A stretch of DNA of 64,000 nt, from assembly GCA_964503665.1 (NCBI GenBank), contig CAZDAR010000004.1:1-64000 (forward strand). Reading direction: 5' to 3'. Shown here piece by piece: positions 1-7,805 of this stretch; position 1 is the first letter of the stretch; each line of letters starts with the position of its first letter. Made by a program: the position numbers and the translations under genes. The notes beneath the pieces were generated by a model that did not search any database, was not told the origin of the DNA, and saw nothing but the letters and a program-made list of their open reading frames with translations. The stretch comes from 40-80 sp964503665 (GTDB taxonomy: Bacteria > Bacteroidota > Bacteroidia > Flavobacteriales_D > Crocinitomicaceae).

Positions 1-532
1 GATTGTCTCCATTGCCATTCAAGGAAGTGCCAGTAAATAAGAAGCGTAACCTGTCGGAACCGGCATCATCGCTCCAGCTTACGATTGCATCACTGCGGTT
101 GGTACCAGCCTCTTGTTTTAACCCAACATACATCGCATCCGAGTTTTCACGCATAAACAACCCGGTTTTCATCCAACTGCGCCATTGTCCACCTGTAAAA
201 ATGGTGTTATTTGGGCCTTCGAGATGAAGCATTGACCAAGGCGAATTGGTGTTGAAATAACCGCTTGGCGAAATACCCAGATAACCAGAGGTGTTTTGGT
301 TGATAAAGCTGATGTTTGCCGTCTGGTTACCATTCAAACGTATCCGAGTGAGGTTGTTGGTTTTGAAAAGCAACGGGTTGATGCCGTTGGTATTATCCCA
401 TCCTAGATATCTATTGGAGAAGTATTGATTCCCATTCGTACCATTTGTTGATTGACAAAGTATCTGTATAAAAATTAATTGAATAACACCTATTATTAAT
501 AAGGTTATTGCTTTGTGTTTAAAATATTTCAT
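1..532 (-). CDS. Secreted hypothetical protein, 3' end beyond window
   Basis: The minus-strand frame is open from an ATG at 532 to the first base of the window (177 codons, no stop), so the C-terminus is missing. It begins with MKYFKHK and a hydrophobic stretch (about residues 8-27) that looks like a signal peptide. The rest is rich in Asn, Gly and Thr, with patterns such as NQYFSNRYLGWDNTNGINPL and GGQWRSWMKTGLFMREN. This resembles the repetitive secreted proteins of Flavobacteriales that compare sample records and often end in a sorting or endosialidase-chaperone-like tail; that link is inference. It starts only 12 nt after the stop of the upstream secreted gene, so the two are probably co-transcribed. 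Function unknown. Confidence 0.7.
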   Translation of the reverse strand, partial: MKYFKHKAITLLIIGVIQLIFIQILCQSTNGTNGNQYFSNRYLGWDNTNGINPLLFKTNNLTRIRLNGNQTANISFINQNTSGYLGISPSGYFNTNSPWSMLHLEGPNNTIFTGGQWRSWMKTGLFMRENSDAMYVGLKQEAGTNRSDAIVSWSDDAGSDRLRFLFTGTSLNGNGDN

Positions 533-544
533 AATAAGATAATT

Positions 545-1582
545 TTACCTTATCAAATGAATAAAACCTGTTTTTTTATTTTCTTGTTTATCTTGAAGAA
601 GATAATAATATACCCCTTCAATACATAATTTACCATTTTTTGAAGTCCCATCCCAGAATTCTTGATTAGGAGTTAAGGTTTCAAAAATAATGTCTCCCCA
701 CCTATTAAATATTTTTAAAATATATTCATTTGGAATGTTTCTTAATTGAAGGAGATCATTAATTCCGTCATTATTAGGCGTAAATACATTTGGAATTACA
801 GGGTCTATATCAAATAAAGACACATCATCAACATATAAATATTGATTTACAAAGTTTTCTTGTTCTGTTACATTAATTCCATTATAAATATATTGAGAAT
901 CATATAACTCAGTAAAAACACCTATGATTAAAAACTCTTCTGTGCCATCCGCTTGAAAAATATATTCGAGTTGATACCATTTTGTCGTATCACAAAAAAA
1001 CAAATCAAGATCACTTTGAAATTGCGGTGTTATTTGAATGATCGAATCATGATTCTCATGTATTTCTACTGGTGAAAATAGCGCACCTATAGAATTGCTA
1101 CATGAAAAGTCAAATGCATTACTAACAAAAAAAGTCAATCGATATAGCCTTCCTTCTTCAAGTTTCTTTTCTAACTTCACTTGTATATATTCAGAATAAC
1201 TTTTATGTTCATTTGTAATAGAACCTTTATTATCAAAATAAAGTAATCCAGCGTATGCTATTCCCGTTTTTGCGTACTGGAATCCAGCATAATTTTGAGG
1301 AACACCAAACTGAATTATTGAACTATTAAAAATTAAACTACAACTATTAAAGTAATCAGAAGTACCTAAAGTAGGCATCGTCCATTCCTTACAAGCTGTT
1401 ATAAAAAAACCATTATCATAATCTGGGCACCAATTATACTCTTCAAAGCTCCCATTCGGAACAAGATTCATCTGTGCTTTTACAGAGAAAACAAAAAACA
1501 ATAAAATACTAAAAAAAACGGTTTTATTCCCCGATAAAAAATCGGGGCTGAACATTTTTATATGTTTTAAAGTGTTCAGCAA
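545..1582 (-). CDS. T9SS type B sorting-domain secreted protein
   Basis: A 345-aa exported protein. A signal peptide (hydrophobic core FFSILLFFVFSVKAQ) is followed by a region starting NLVPNGSFEEYNWCP, typical of Bacteroidota secreted proteins with a carbohydrate-binding-like or jelly-roll module. The last ~85 residues carry the type B sorting domain: PNVFTPNNDGINDLLQL, then IFNRWGDIIFE, then DG...GVYYYLL. This domain directs export by the type IX secretion system and often surface attachment. The start could be 1582 or the internal Met at 1555, directly before the signal peptide. A perfect palindrome lies in the signal-peptide codons. The central domain's ligand is unknown. Confidence 0.88.
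   Translation of the reverse strand: MLNTLKHIKMFSPDFLSGNKTVFFSILLFFVFSVKAQMNLVPNGSFEEYNWCPDYDNGFFITACKEWTMPTLGTSDYFNSCSLIFNSSIIQFGVPQNYAGFQYAKTGIAYAGLLYFDNKGSITNEHKSYSEYIQVKLEKKLEEGRLYRLTFFVSNAFDFSCSNSIGALFSPVEIHENHDSIIQITPQFQSDLDLFFCDTTKWYQLEYIFQADGTEEFLIIGVFTELYDSQYIYNGINVTEQENFVNQYLYVDDVSLFDIDPVIPNVFTPNNDGINDLLQLRNIPNEYILKIFNRWGDIIFETLTPNQEFWDGTSKNGKLCIEGVYYYLLQDKQENKKTGFIHLIR
1529..1547. repeat. Perfect 7-bp palindrome with A5 loop
   Basis: CCCCGAT - AAAAA - ATCGGGG forms a perfect hairpin. On the minus strand it is followed within ~10 nt by a T8 run, giving a terminator-like structure inside the signal-peptide codons of the 545-1582 gene. It is much more GC-rich than its surroundings. 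It may be a small dispersed palindromic element that inserted in frame, or it may regulate the gene. Confidence 0.6.
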
Positions 1583-1720
1583 TTTGATAAAATATTGTTT
1601 AAATTTAATTTTAATTTCTCCATTTCGCAGGAGTAAAGCGCACTTAATAATTATCGTTTATAAACAATTGTAAATGAGTTGTTTTAACAGTTTTCTATCA
1701 AACACAACCGAATTTCTTCG

Positions 1721-1813
1721 TATCTTCGCCGCGATATAGTACTCAGAAAATTATATCACGGGAGGTGAGAAATGGGGTTGTACTCTATTTTTTCATCTCC
1801 TTTATTTTTTTCG
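1721..1813 (+). ncRNA. Candidate small RNA or leader peptide with terminator hairpin
   Basis: The 1583-2074 intergenic stretch has no long gene. It contains a promoter-like TATCTTCG (1721-1728), then an imperfect 12-bp hairpin with two GU pairs: arms GGAGGTGAGAAA at 1761-1772 and TTTTTTCATCTCC at 1788-1800. A T-rich run follows to 1813, as at an intrinsic terminator. The 5' arm is also a perfect Shine-Dalgarno (GGAGGTGA) three bases ahead of an ATG opening a 14-codon frame (MGLYSIFSSPLFFS, stop at 1818). A short RNA, an attenuator or a leader peptide are all possible. No known family recognised. Confidence 0.35.
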
Positions 1814-2030
1814 TAGTGTCAATTTTGATAAATATAAGCGTTTATTTTGAATGAAACAAAAAGATAACAAGAAATGTTTACCTGTTTTTTTCAATGTCTA
1901 AAAGAGCGATAATTACTCAAACTGTAGTGTACTAGTGAAGCTGTAAATTGCAAAACAATATTAAAAAAATAATGGAATCGAACTTCGGGACATTAAATCT
2001 TAAAGAGATTTAAATTCCATTAAAACCCTC

Positions 2031-2038
2031 TAACTTCG
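2031..2038 (+). promoter_or_regulatory. -7 element TAACTTCG
   Basis: A variant of the Bacteroidota -7 consensus TAnnTTTG, 36 nt ahead of the ATG of the downstream ATPase gene. Confidence 0.45.
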
Positions 2039-2074
2039 CAAAATTCATTATTTTTATACGAAAAATAGCTCATT

Positions 2075-3148
2075 ATGGTATCGCGAATTTATGACACTTC
2101 GTTATTAGAGAAACTAAAAGCCAATAAATTACTCCTTGTAAAAGGACCGAAACATTCTCAGAAATCGAACTATATTGCTTCGTTAATTGACACTTTTTCA
2201 ACGGTTAAAATCATTCATTGTGAAGACAAGAAGATAAAGACTGCTTTAAAGACAGTTACCGTTGAAAATCTAAAAGAAGTGTTTGGCGAGGAGAAATATG
2301 TGCTCTTGAAAGAAGCGCAGTCCATCGAAGAATTACAACAAATCTTGGAATTGGTATTGTTCAGCGGACAGTTTTCAAACAACGTTGTTCTCAGCTGTTC
2401 TTTCGATCCTATTGTAATTGATGAATTGATGGAAGCGTTAAAAATGGAAGGTGCCATTATCACATTGTATCCGCCCTTATTCCAGGAATTAGCGAACGCA
2501 ACAGGTATCGTGCAATTTGACAAAGAACTCGAAACTCGTTTGATTTTTGGAAATTATCCACAGGTGTTAGAAAGTGAGCAACCTGAAGTGGAACTAAATA
2601 CCATCGTTGAGAAAACCATTTTTACACATCTCAATCCTTCGGAGCGCATCAATAAAGGCGGTAAATTGCGTAAGATGTTGCAATATATGTCATTTGAATT
2701 GGGAAATCCACTATCGTATAATGCCATTGGCGATTATGCTGATTTGGACAATGAAACCGTGGAGCGCTATATCGATTTACTCGTGCGGTCTTTTGTATTA
2801 ATTCGCATTCCTTCTTTTTACAACGACCATAAATATGAATTGAAGAAAACCCACACCTTTTATTTTGTCGACAACGGCGTTCGAAACGCGTTGATTAAGA
2901 ATTTCAATGAACCCGGATTACGCATTGACATTGATACTTTGTGGAAGAATTGGTTGATTTCGGAAAAAATAAAGTGGAATAGCTTTTTAAAAAACAAGGT
3001 AAACTACTACTTTTGGAGAACACATACCAAGCAGCAGATTGATTTTATGGAAGTTTCTGGTGATACTATTCTAGCGTACAAAACAATATGGGACAAACGT
3101 AAAAAACCAAAGTTTCCCGCCAGTTTTAAAACGTATTACCCGAAAGCA
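2075..3148 (+). CDS. DUF4143-type AAA ATPase, C-terminus lost in gap
   Basis: 358 residues are visible before the N gap. The layout matches the AAA_14/DUF4143 ATPases: an N-terminal P-loop domain (MVSRIYDTSLLEKLKANKLLLVKG...), a helical middle (SYNAIGDYADLDNETVERYI, winged-helix-like) and a C-terminal nuclease-like fold (NYYFWRTHTKQQIDFMEV). The Walker A position reads GPKHSQKS, lacking the usual Gly before Lys, so ATP binding may be weakened. Family members usually end 20-40 residues after this point, so the protein is nearly complete. Biological roles are poorly defined; some are linked to toxin-antitoxin or regulatory functions. A TAACTTCG promoter element lies 36 nt upstream. Confidence 0.85.
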
Positions 3149-3248
3149 NNNNNNNNNNNNNNNNNNNNNNNNNNNNNNNNNNNNNNNNNNNNNNNNNNNN
3201 NNNNNNNNNNNNNNNNNNNNNNNNNNNNNNNNNNNNNNNNNNNNNNNN
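3149..3248. other. Assembly gap (100 N)
   Basis: Exactly 100 N, a conventional placeholder of unknown true length. It separates an ATPase gene lacking its 3' end from an aldehyde dehydrogenase lacking its 5' end. No overlap is visible between the flanks. Confidence 0.99.
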
Positions 3249-4286
3249 ATTCGCAAACCGATAGGAATTGTTGGTTGTATTTCACCGTGGAATTTACCGC
3301 TTTATCTTTTCAGCTGGAAAGTGGCACCGGCTTTGGCAGCAGGAAATTGTGTCATTGCAAAACCTTCCGAGATAACACCGTACACGGCGTATTTATTGGG
3401 AGAGGCCATTAAAGAATCAGGAATGCCAGCAGGAGTTTTCAATATTCTACACGGAACAGGTGCTTCTATCGGAACGGAGATTGTGGAACATCCAAAAATT
3501 AAGGCAATTTCGTTTACTGGTGGAACCAAAACAGGCGCTGATATTTCGCGTATTGCGGCACCGATGTTTAAGAAATTGTCACTTGAATTAGGTGGAAAGA
3601 ATCCAACAATTATTTTTGATGATTGTGATTTCGACAAAACGGTTAGTGGCGTTGTGACTGCTTCTTTCTCGAATCAAGGACAAATTTGTTTGTGTGGTTC
3701 GCGTATCTTTATTCAACGTGGTATCTACGAACAATTCAAAGAAGCATTTGTGGCAAAAGTAAAAAAACTACGTGTTTTACCACCCACTGATCCCAATTCT
3801 CAAATTGGAGCACTCGTCTCAAAGCCACATCTTGAAAAAGTTAAATCCTATATCGCTTTAGCGAAAGAAGAAGGCGGCATCGTTTTGGCTGGCGGCGAAG
3901 AAGTGAAGTTTGACGCACCGTATAACGAAGGTTATTATCTTTCTCCGACCGTTATTGAGAATTTATCATACAACTGTCGCACGAACCAAGAAGAGATTTT
4001 TGGGCCTGTGACCACATTAACACCTTTCGATACAGAAGAAGAAGTCTTAATAATGGCCAATTCTACCAATTATGGATTGAGTGCCACTATTTGGACGAAA
4101 GATTTGAATAGAGCACATGGTGTTGCTGATAAAATCGAAGCTGGAATTGTTTGGGTAAATGCTTGGCTAGTTCGTGATTTACGTACACCTTTTGGCGGTG
4201 TGAAACAATCAGGAGTAGGTCGTGAGGGCGGTTGGGAAGCGTTGCGTTTCTTTACCGAACCGAAGAATGTGTTTATAAAATATTAA
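3249..4286 (+). CDS. Aldehyde dehydrogenase (aminomuconate-semialdehyde type), N-terminus lost in gap
   Basis: The frame is open directly from the gap at 3249 (IRKPIGIVGCISPWNLPLY) and gives about 345 of the usual ~480 residues. NAD-dependent ALDH superfamily hallmarks are present: the Pro-Trp-Asn motif, LELGGKNP with the general-base Glu, and NQGQICLCGSR with the catalytic Cys. PFGGVKQSGVGREGG and EPKNVFIKY sit near the end. The FSNQGQICLCGSR signature resembles the 2-aminomuconate/2-hydroxymuconate semialdehyde dehydrogenase (ALDH8-like) group, suggesting a role in tryptophan/kynurenine or aromatic breakdown. About 135 residues, including part of the coenzyme-binding fold, must lie in the gap. 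A GTG at 3321 is an internal Val, not the start. Confidence 0.9.
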   Translation: MRKPIGIVGCISPWNLPLYLFSWKVAPALAAGNCVIAKPSEITPYTAYLLGEAIKESGMPAGVFNILHGTGASIGTEIVEHPKIKAISFTGGTKTGADISRIAAPMFKKLSLELGGKNPTIIFDDCDFDKTVSGVVTASFSNQGQICLCGSRIFIQRGIYEQFKEAFVAKVKKLRVLPPTDPNSQIGALVSKPHLEKVKSYIALAKEEGGIVLAGGEEVKFDAPYNEGYYLSPTVIENLSYNCRTNQEEIFGPVTTLTPFDTEEEVLIMANSTNYGLSATIWTKDLNRAHGVADKIEAGIVWVNAWLVRDLRTPFGGVKQSGVGREGGWEALRFFTEPKNVFIKY

Positions 4287-4347
4287 TGGAATTAAAAATA
4301 TATGATTGAATGATTTCAGTTTTATTTTTTTTAATTAAATTTTTTGT

Positions 4348-4355
4348 TATTTTTG
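4348..4355 (+). promoter_or_regulatory. -7 element TATTTTTG of lipoprotein cassette 1
   Basis: Matches TAnnTTTG within the string TTTTTTGTTATTTTTG, which recurs nearly unchanged ahead of cassette 2. It lies 25 nt before the ATG. Confidence 0.6.
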
Positions 4356-4380
4356 CCTTTAATGTTAAAATTATATAATT

Positions 4381-4596
4381 ATGAAAAAAGTTTTATTAGT
4401 TGCTATAGCTGGAGTTTTTACTTTAGGATTAACTTCATGTAAAAAAGATTGGACATGTGAGTGTCAATATTCTGGAGAGGTTACAACCTACACTATCAAA
4501 GATAAGAAAAAGAGTGAAGCAAAGAGTGTTTGTACAGGTGCTGTTTCTGTTGGGTTAGTGAAAGTAGGTGGTGATAATAACTGCTCTTTAAAATAA
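4381..4596 (+). CDS. Cys-rich mini-lipoprotein, tandem paralog 1
   Basis: 71 aa. MKKVLLVAIAGVFTLGLTSC is a lipoprotein signal peptide with lipobox LTSC, followed by KKDWTCEC and two more Cys near positions 57 and 68. The mature domain is only ~52 residues, with four Cys beyond the lipid-anchored one, so it may be disulfide-stabilised on the outer or inner membrane. It is the first of three tandem paralogs (4381, 4704, 5203), each with its own promoter and its own near-identical terminator. No function is recognised. Confidence 0.8.
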   Translation: MKKVLLVAIAGVFTLGLTSCKKDWTCECQYSGEVTTYTIKDKKKSEAKSVCTGAVSVGLVKVGGDNNCSLK

Positions 4597-4617
4597 TCTA
4601 TATAAATTATTTTTAAT

Positions 4618-4650
4618 AGACCATTTCGAAAGATTTGGTCTATTTTATTT
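4618..4650 (+). terminator. Intrinsic terminator of cassette 1
   Basis: The hairpin AGACCATTT-cgaa-AGATTTGGTCT is followed by a T-rich run. The same hairpin with few changes ends the next two paralogs. Confidence 0.75.
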
Positions 4651-4668
4651 TAAAAATAAATTTTTTGT

Positions 4669-4676
4669 TATATTTG
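4669..4676 (+). promoter_or_regulatory. -7 element TATATTTG of lipoprotein cassette 2
   Basis: Perfect TAnnTTTG, 27 nt ahead of the ATG at 4704 and just after the cassette 1 terminator. Confidence 0.65.
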
Positions 4677-4703
4677 AGAATTATAACTTAAAAAAAAATT
4701 ATT

Positions 4704-4916
4704 ATGAAAAAAGTATTATTAGTAGCAGTAGCAGGAGTTTTTGCTTTAGGATTAACTTCTTGTAAAAAAGATTATAAGTGTGTTTGTAAATCATCAACTG
4801 AAAACTCAGGTGTAGAATACGTTGCTGGAAACTACACGAATGTTACAAAATCAGCTGCTACAACTTCATGTGATCAATTTGCTACATTAACAACTTCTAC
4901 TTGTGAAGTAAAATAA
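4704..4916 (+). CDS. Cys-rich mini-lipoprotein, tandem paralog 2
   Basis: 70 aa. The signal peptide and lipobox (MKKVLLVAVAGVFALGLTSC) are almost identical to paralog 1. KKDYKCVC follows, with later Cys in TTSCDQF and TSTCEVK. The SCDQ motif is shared with paralog 3, while the rest of the mature domain has diverged. This suggests duplication followed by diversification of the exposed part. Function unknown. Confidence 0.8.
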   Translation: MKKVLLVAVAGVFALGLTSCKKDYKCVCKSSTENSGVEYVAGNYTNVTKSAATTSCDQFATLTTSTCEVK

Positions 4917-4934
4917 TTTTTACAATTCTTATTG

Positions 4935-4967
4935 AAGACCGTTTCGAAAGATTCGGTCTTTTTTTTT
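4935..4967 (+). terminator. Intrinsic terminator of cassette 2
   Basis: AGACCGTTTC - GAAAGATTCGGTCT hairpin followed by a long T run. Confidence 0.8.
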
Positions 4968-5029
4968 GTAATAAAGGTTATATGTACCTCTGAATCGAAT
5001 AGTACTACAATATATACAACGCCCTTAAT

Positions 5030-5121
5030 TATTAGACAGAAAGTGTTGTGGACAAGTCTTGTAGTGATAATGAAACTACTCTAAATCAATTTGTTCTGCA
5101 ATAACTTGTGAACTAAATAAA
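5030..5121 (+). pseudogene. Decayed fourth copy of the Cys-rich mini-lipoprotein
   Basis: Between cassettes 2 and 3 the plus strand reads DKSCSDNETTLNQFV and then, after a frame change, AITCELNK. This parallels KSCDQ...SVSCGLK and TSCDQF...STCEVK at the ends of the intact paralogs. No intact start or signal peptide is left, and the frame breaks near 5095. It looks like a relic of a further duplication in this array. Confidence 0.5.
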
Positions 5122-5171
5122 ATTCTTTCAATTATTATATTACATTGTTTTGAAATATTTGATCATTTTGT

Positions 5172-5179
5172 TATATTTG
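5172..5179 (+). promoter_or_regulatory. -7 element TATATTTG of lipoprotein cassette 3
   Basis: Perfect TAnnTTTG within TTTTGTTATATTTG, 23 nt before the ATG at 5203. Confidence 0.65.
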
Positions 5180-5202
5180 TTTACACCTTAAATTATATCA
5201 TT

Positions 5203-5430
5203 ATGAAAAAAATACTATTATTTGCTGTAATGGGAATATTTGTTTTCGCATTATCTTCTTGTAAAAAGGATTGGACATGTGAGTGTAGAACTTCTGATAC
5301 AAGTACACCAACTGGAATTTTATCACCAACTTGGCAAGACATAACAAAGGCAGACGCTAAGAAAAGCTGTGATCAACTAGAAACAAACTATAAGATTATC
5401 AGTCAATCTGTTTCTTGTGGACTAAAATAA
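5203..5430 (+). CDS. Cys-rich mini-lipoprotein, tandem paralog 3
   Basis: 75 aa. Signal peptide MKKILLFAVMGIFVFALSSC, then KKDWTCECRT as in paralog 1, SCDQLE as in paralog 2, and a terminal SVSCGLK. The spacing of the four mature-domain Cys is kept across the three copies, while the residues between them vary. Followed by the family terminator. Function unknown. Confidence 0.8.
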   Translation: MKKILLFAVMGIFVFALSSCKKDWTCECRTSDTSTPTGILSPTWQDITKADAKKSCDQLETNYKIISQSVSCGLK

Positions 5431-5450
5431 TTTTTGTAAATATTTTTTTA

Positions 5451-5480
5451 AAGATCGTTTCGAAAGATTCGGTCTTTTTT
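5451..5480 (+). terminator. Intrinsic terminator of cassette 3
   Basis: AGATCGTTTC - GAAAGATTCGGTCT, then T6; the same hairpin family as at 4618 and 4935. Confidence 0.78.
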
Positions 5481-5556
5481 GTTTTTTAGGAATATTGGGC
5501 TTAGTAATTAAACATTAACTATTTATCATTCTCAATTATTCATTAAATAAATTGAT

Positions 5557-5564
5557 TACTTTTG
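5557..5564 (+). promoter_or_regulatory. -7 element TACTTTTG
   Basis: TAnnTTTG match, 17 nt upstream of the ATG at 5582. It overlaps and so rules out a TTG start at 5552. Confidence 0.55.
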
Positions 5565-5581
5565 AGAGTAAAGTTATATCT

Positions 5582-6463
5582 ATGAAAGCGCTTCTTTTAT
5601 TCACTTCTTTTTTATTGTTATTTTCCTGTGGTTTAAGGTATACGCCTCAGCCAACACCTCAATCAACACAAATTGACCGACGTAACTTAATCGAAGAAAC
5701 GATTCAGAAAGAATTTAAATCTCAGAATAAGACGTATAACCCTATTGGTTATGGTGAGTCAGTGAAAATCAAACCTGTTTCTTATTTACGATTGGATTCT
5801 TTATTTGAACAGAAATATCAGTTAGAACGTATTGGGAAGCGTGATCCTAATCTAGAAGAAGCGATTAAATTACAACAAATAGTCTGTCAAAATGATTCTT
5901 CAGAAATACTTTATTTAGAACGTCATGTATTTACGCTAGAAGGTGATAGCGCTGCTGAGATTTTATCTGGAGATTTTTACATCAATCTACAAAATGAACT
6001 GAAAGATGTGAAATTTACAAATTCATATCATATCAATAAAGACTACATTAACTATTATACCACTTACATTTTTGAACAGCCATTTTTAGGTGGTGATTAT
6101 TTAACGCAAGACGAACAGCAATTTTACAGCATATACAAAGCCGCTTTAGAAAATGCCAGTAACAAAGACGCTTTTCTGAATAATACACTAAAAATAATGC
6201 AGATCGCCTACTATAAACGTTCGCTTGATACTCAAGTACTTTTAAAAGAGTTAACACGTAAAATAGTGAATAACGATAGAAGCAATTACAGTGATGAGGT
6301 CTTCATTAAGATTGAGCAAGTGTTAAAGGAAAATCAATTATCCAAATATGTGGTTGTTTACCAAAGCTTGGTAAAAACAGAGAGTGGAATTTACACAAAA
6401 CGGTATCAACTAGAATTTGACCCTTATCTTTTAATTATTACGAAAGAAGAAATTCCGTTCTAA
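5582..6463 (+). CDS. Hypothetical lipoprotein, 293 aa
   Basis: The start at 5582 is chosen because the promoter-like TACTTTTG lies just upstream and the signal peptide begins here: MKALLLFTSFLLLFSCG, lipobox LFSC. The mature protein is hydrophilic and mixed alpha/beta with no motif I can assign. A few phrases (YGESVKIKPVSYLRLDSLFEQKY; YVVVYQSLVKTESGIY) suggest a soluble periplasmic or surface domain. It stands alone between terminators. Function unknown. Confidence 0.75.
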   Translation: MKALLLFTSFLLLFSCGLRYTPQPTPQSTQIDRRNLIEETIQKEFKSQNKTYNPIGYGESVKIKPVSYLRLDSLFEQKYQLERIGKRDPNLEEAIKLQQIVCQNDSSEILYLERHVFTLEGDSAAEILSGDFYINLQNELKDVKFTNSYHINKDYINYYTTYIFEQPFLGGDYLTQDEQQFYSIYKAALENASNKDAFLNNTLKIMQIAYYKRSLDTQVLLKELTRKIVNNDRSNYSDEVFIKIEQVLKENQLSKYVVVYQSLVKTESGIYTKRYQLEFDPYLLIITKEEIPF

Positions 6464-6659
6464 TATCTCTGCCTACTTCAGTCGTAGAATAATCAATGTG
6501 TTGTTAAAGAAATAATCGTCTAAACTTTTTCCTTATTTTTTTAGTCAACTAATTGATATGCTGTGGATAGTGTTTGATGAATAACATTTAAAGTGTGCCA
6601 AGAAGTAAAATTAATTTAAAAAATAACAATTTGTTAACATTTGCCTTATATTTGTGTTG

Positions 6660-6667
6660 TATCTTTG
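6660..6667 (+). promoter_or_regulatory. -7 element TATCTTTG
   Basis: Perfect consensus ending 4 nt before the ATG at 6672, so the mRNA probably has little or no 5' leader. Confidence 0.65.
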
Positions 6668-6671
6668 CACC

Positions 6672-6959
6672 ATGAAAACCACTTATTTGTTTATTTTAAT
6701 GTTAATTATGGCTGTTTTTAGCCAAAATTGTTTAGCTTCAACTTACGGAGATGGTGATGGTAACACAAAGGAAACCAGCACTAAATCAGCTAAAACAATT
6801 GAGAAAGAACGCTATTTTAACCTTAAGCAAGACCAAAAGTATTTAAAGGCTGCCAAAAAACAATATTGGAAATCGCAGTCTAAGCAAGTAAAGAAGACTA
6901 TTAAACAAACTGAAAAGAGAAATCGCATCAATTCTGCAGAACAAACTGTTTTTTATTGA
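6672..6959 (+). CDS. Small exported basic protein, 95 aa
   Basis: Start 6672 is favoured because the promoter overlaps any upstream start. MKTTYLFILMLIMAVFSQNCLAS is a cleavable signal peptide. The mature part is short and strongly basic and helical (KYLKAAKKQYWKSQSKQVKK, then TIKQTEKRNR), possibly a coiled coil or nucleic-acid/cell-wall binding peptide. No family recognised. A terminator follows. Confidence 0.65.
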   Translation: MKTTYLFILMLIMAVFSQNCLASTYGDGDGNTKETSTKSAKTIEKERYFNLKQDQKYLKAAKKQYWKSQSKQVKKTIKQTEKRNRINSAEQTVFY

Positions 6960-6961
6960 TC

Positions 6962-6991
6962 AAGACACTCACTCACTTTTGAGTCTTTTTT
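6962..6991 (+). terminator. Intrinsic terminator
   Basis: AAGACACTCA - CTCACTT - TTGAGTCTT hairpin followed by a T run, directly after the 6672-6959 stop codon. Confidence 0.65.
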
Positions 6992-7232
6992 AATTTACCA
7001 CATCACTTATAGAAAACACACTTTTCTATATAAATACACGACTCTCCTATATTTTCACTCATTTCTAATTGGTGTTTTCGTATTACATCGTTATTGTGAA
7101 GATGATTTTTTTGTTGTACAACATAGAACGCTGTTCACGGAATATTTCCCCCATATTTATTAGTCGGTTCAAACTATATTATCATTAATGGTAATGTATT
7201 AGCAATTGTATTTGCTGTAGAGTACGTAGAAG

Positions 7233-7688
7233 TCAGTTGTAAATTCTCAGATTATTTCCACCATCATAAACAGTCATGTATTGCCGTAAACCAACATCTG
7301 AACCTTCAATTGCCGCACCGTCTAATAAGGAAAAACGGGCATTGGAACACGTGTCTGCTAATTCTAAGAAATTATCGGCTCTTGGAGTCAATTGTTGTGC
7401 GCATTCATAACTTGCGTCTGCTGGATTGTGCCTATCAAAGGCTACAAATTGATCATAACTCATACGATAAACAATAATTCCTTTACTTCCGCCTTCTACA
7501 AAAGCATAACTGCCTACATTTTGTAAATCGATATAGGAAGGAAGTGTTAAATTAATGGTGATGTCAAAAGGAATATTGGGAATAGGATTCTTTCGATTGG
7601 GGTGGCATTGGATAAAAAGTAGACCAATGGATAAAAATAATAGTAAATGAATACTTGTTCTATATTTTCGTTGTGTATGTGTATTCAT
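7233..7688 (-). CDS. Small lipoprotein, Rieske-fold-like
   Basis: 151 aa. The signal peptide LLLFLSIGLLFIQC has a plausible lipobox (IQC). The middle (GSKGIIVYRMSYDQFVAFDRHNPADASYECAQ) and the end (ARFSLLDGAAIEGSDVGLRQYMTVYDGGNNLRI) resemble the small Rieske-like lipoproteins often found in Flavobacteriales, where a [2Fe-2S] fold is read as 'FVAWDxxCP'. The complete CxH...CxxH ligand set is not present, so the cluster is probably absent. The assignment is tentative. It ends convergent to the 6672-6959 gene. Confidence 0.65.
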   Translation of the reverse strand: MNTHTQRKYRTSIHLLLFLSIGLLFIQCHPNRKNPIPNIPFDITINLTLPSYIDLQNVGSYAFVEGGSKGIIVYRMSYDQFVAFDRHNPADASYECAQQLTPRADNFLELADTCSNARFSLLDGAAIEGSDVGLRQYMTVYDGGNNLRIYN

Positions 7689-7805
7689 TGAGCTTAATAT
7701 TTATGGTATCATTTACTTCTATAACGTCTTTATTAAAGCAAAATTGCTTTTTTATCTTCTTTCGACTTTCTCTCAAAGAAACGAAATTAATTTGTAAAAT
7801 GAGGA

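Noticed and set aside
3302..3637. Minus-strand open frame of 111 codons
   Set aside because: Lies entirely antisense to the clearly conserved aldehyde dehydrogenase; no independent motif.
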